From Pseudobdellovibrio sp. (GTDB lineage Bacteria; Bdellovibrionota; Bdellovibrionia; Bdellovibrionales; Bdellovibrionaceae): 7,179 bases of DNA. The position numbers and the translations under genes are program-made. The stretch is taken from positions 1 to 7,179 of the forward strand of contig JANWIU010000099.1 of assembly GCA_025449725.1 (NCBI GenBank), in the 5' to 3' direction. Position 1 is the stretch's first letter. Each line of letters opens with the position of its first letter. Below are positions 7,092 to 7,179 of this stretch, one piece after another. The notes under the pieces are model-generated. The model was given only the letters and a program-made list of their open reading frames with translations. It was not told where the DNA came from and did no database searches.

Positions 7092-7179
7092 TTTGTAAAA
7101 TGGATGGCCTTTGATTTTCTCTCTGTAACCCGGCCAACTTGACAGGCAGCTGGGAAGTGCGGAGTGATCTTTTTTAAAA
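7088..7179 (-). CDS. selD: Probable selenophosphate synthetase, C-terminal fragment
   Basis: A minus-strand frame enters from the right edge of the window and gives 29 residues before TGA at 7090-7088. It ends with PAACQVGRVTERKSKAIHF and two more residues. SelD proteins typically end in a similar A-x-x-IG-x-V pattern, then a short charged turn and a final beta strand. The stop overlaps the mnmH start as ATGA, and selD is a common neighbour of mnmH because SelD makes the selenophosphate MnmH consumes. The call therefore rests half on a short sequence match and half on context. The mnmH frame is also open through this stretch but has no ATG, GTG or TTG, so I prefer the separate upstream gene. 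Confidence 0.6.
   Translation of the reverse strand, partial: LKKITPHFPAACQVGRVTERKSKAIHFTK

Overview
The window is ordinary chromosomal DNA from a Gram-negative, proteobacteria-like organism with moderate GC content. The evidence is short Shine-Dalgarno-led genes packed with overlaps of 1 to 14 nt, Sec-type signal peptides, and an E. coli-like glyoxylate-shunt pair and tRNA 2-selenouridine synthase. A Bdellovibrionota-type (predatory) bacterium is my loose guess from the flavour of the exported proteins. It is not established by the sequence. I saw no mobile element, CRISPR array, tRNA or rRNA.

The left half (1-3335) is transcribed rightward. A 5'-truncated malate synthase A gene (aceB) is followed after 24 nt by isocitrate lyase (aceA). 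A small exported protein of the DUF3617 type then overlaps the end of aceA. AceA splits isocitrate into glyoxylate and succinate, and AceB condenses glyoxylate with acetyl-CoA to malate. Together they form the glyoxylate bypass, which allows net carbon gain from acetate or fatty acids.

The right half (3351-7179) is transcribed leftward and meets the left half tail to tail with only 15 nt between stop codons. Reading in the direction of transcription, it begins with a fragment that looks like the C-terminus of selenophosphate synthetase (selD). This overlaps mnmH (selU, tRNA 2-selenouridine synthase) by the four bases ATGA. SelD would make the selenophosphate that MnmH uses to selenate tRNA wobble uridines.

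After a 124-nt gap holding a good sigma70-like promoter and a 12-bp stem that would cover the ribosome binding site come two genes joined by a TAATG overlap. The first encodes an exported protein with the sequence signature of the glutamine-synthetase-fold carboxylate-amine ligases (Amidoligase_2/GCS2-like). The second encodes an exported protein that looks like a divergent, shortened IucA/IucC-type (NIS siderophore synthetase-like) ATP-dependent ligase. Two coupled ligase-like enzymes that both carry signal peptides, and would therefore sit where there is normally no ATP, are the most unusual thing here and the best candidate for an undescribed system. The family calls for both rest on motifs read by eye.
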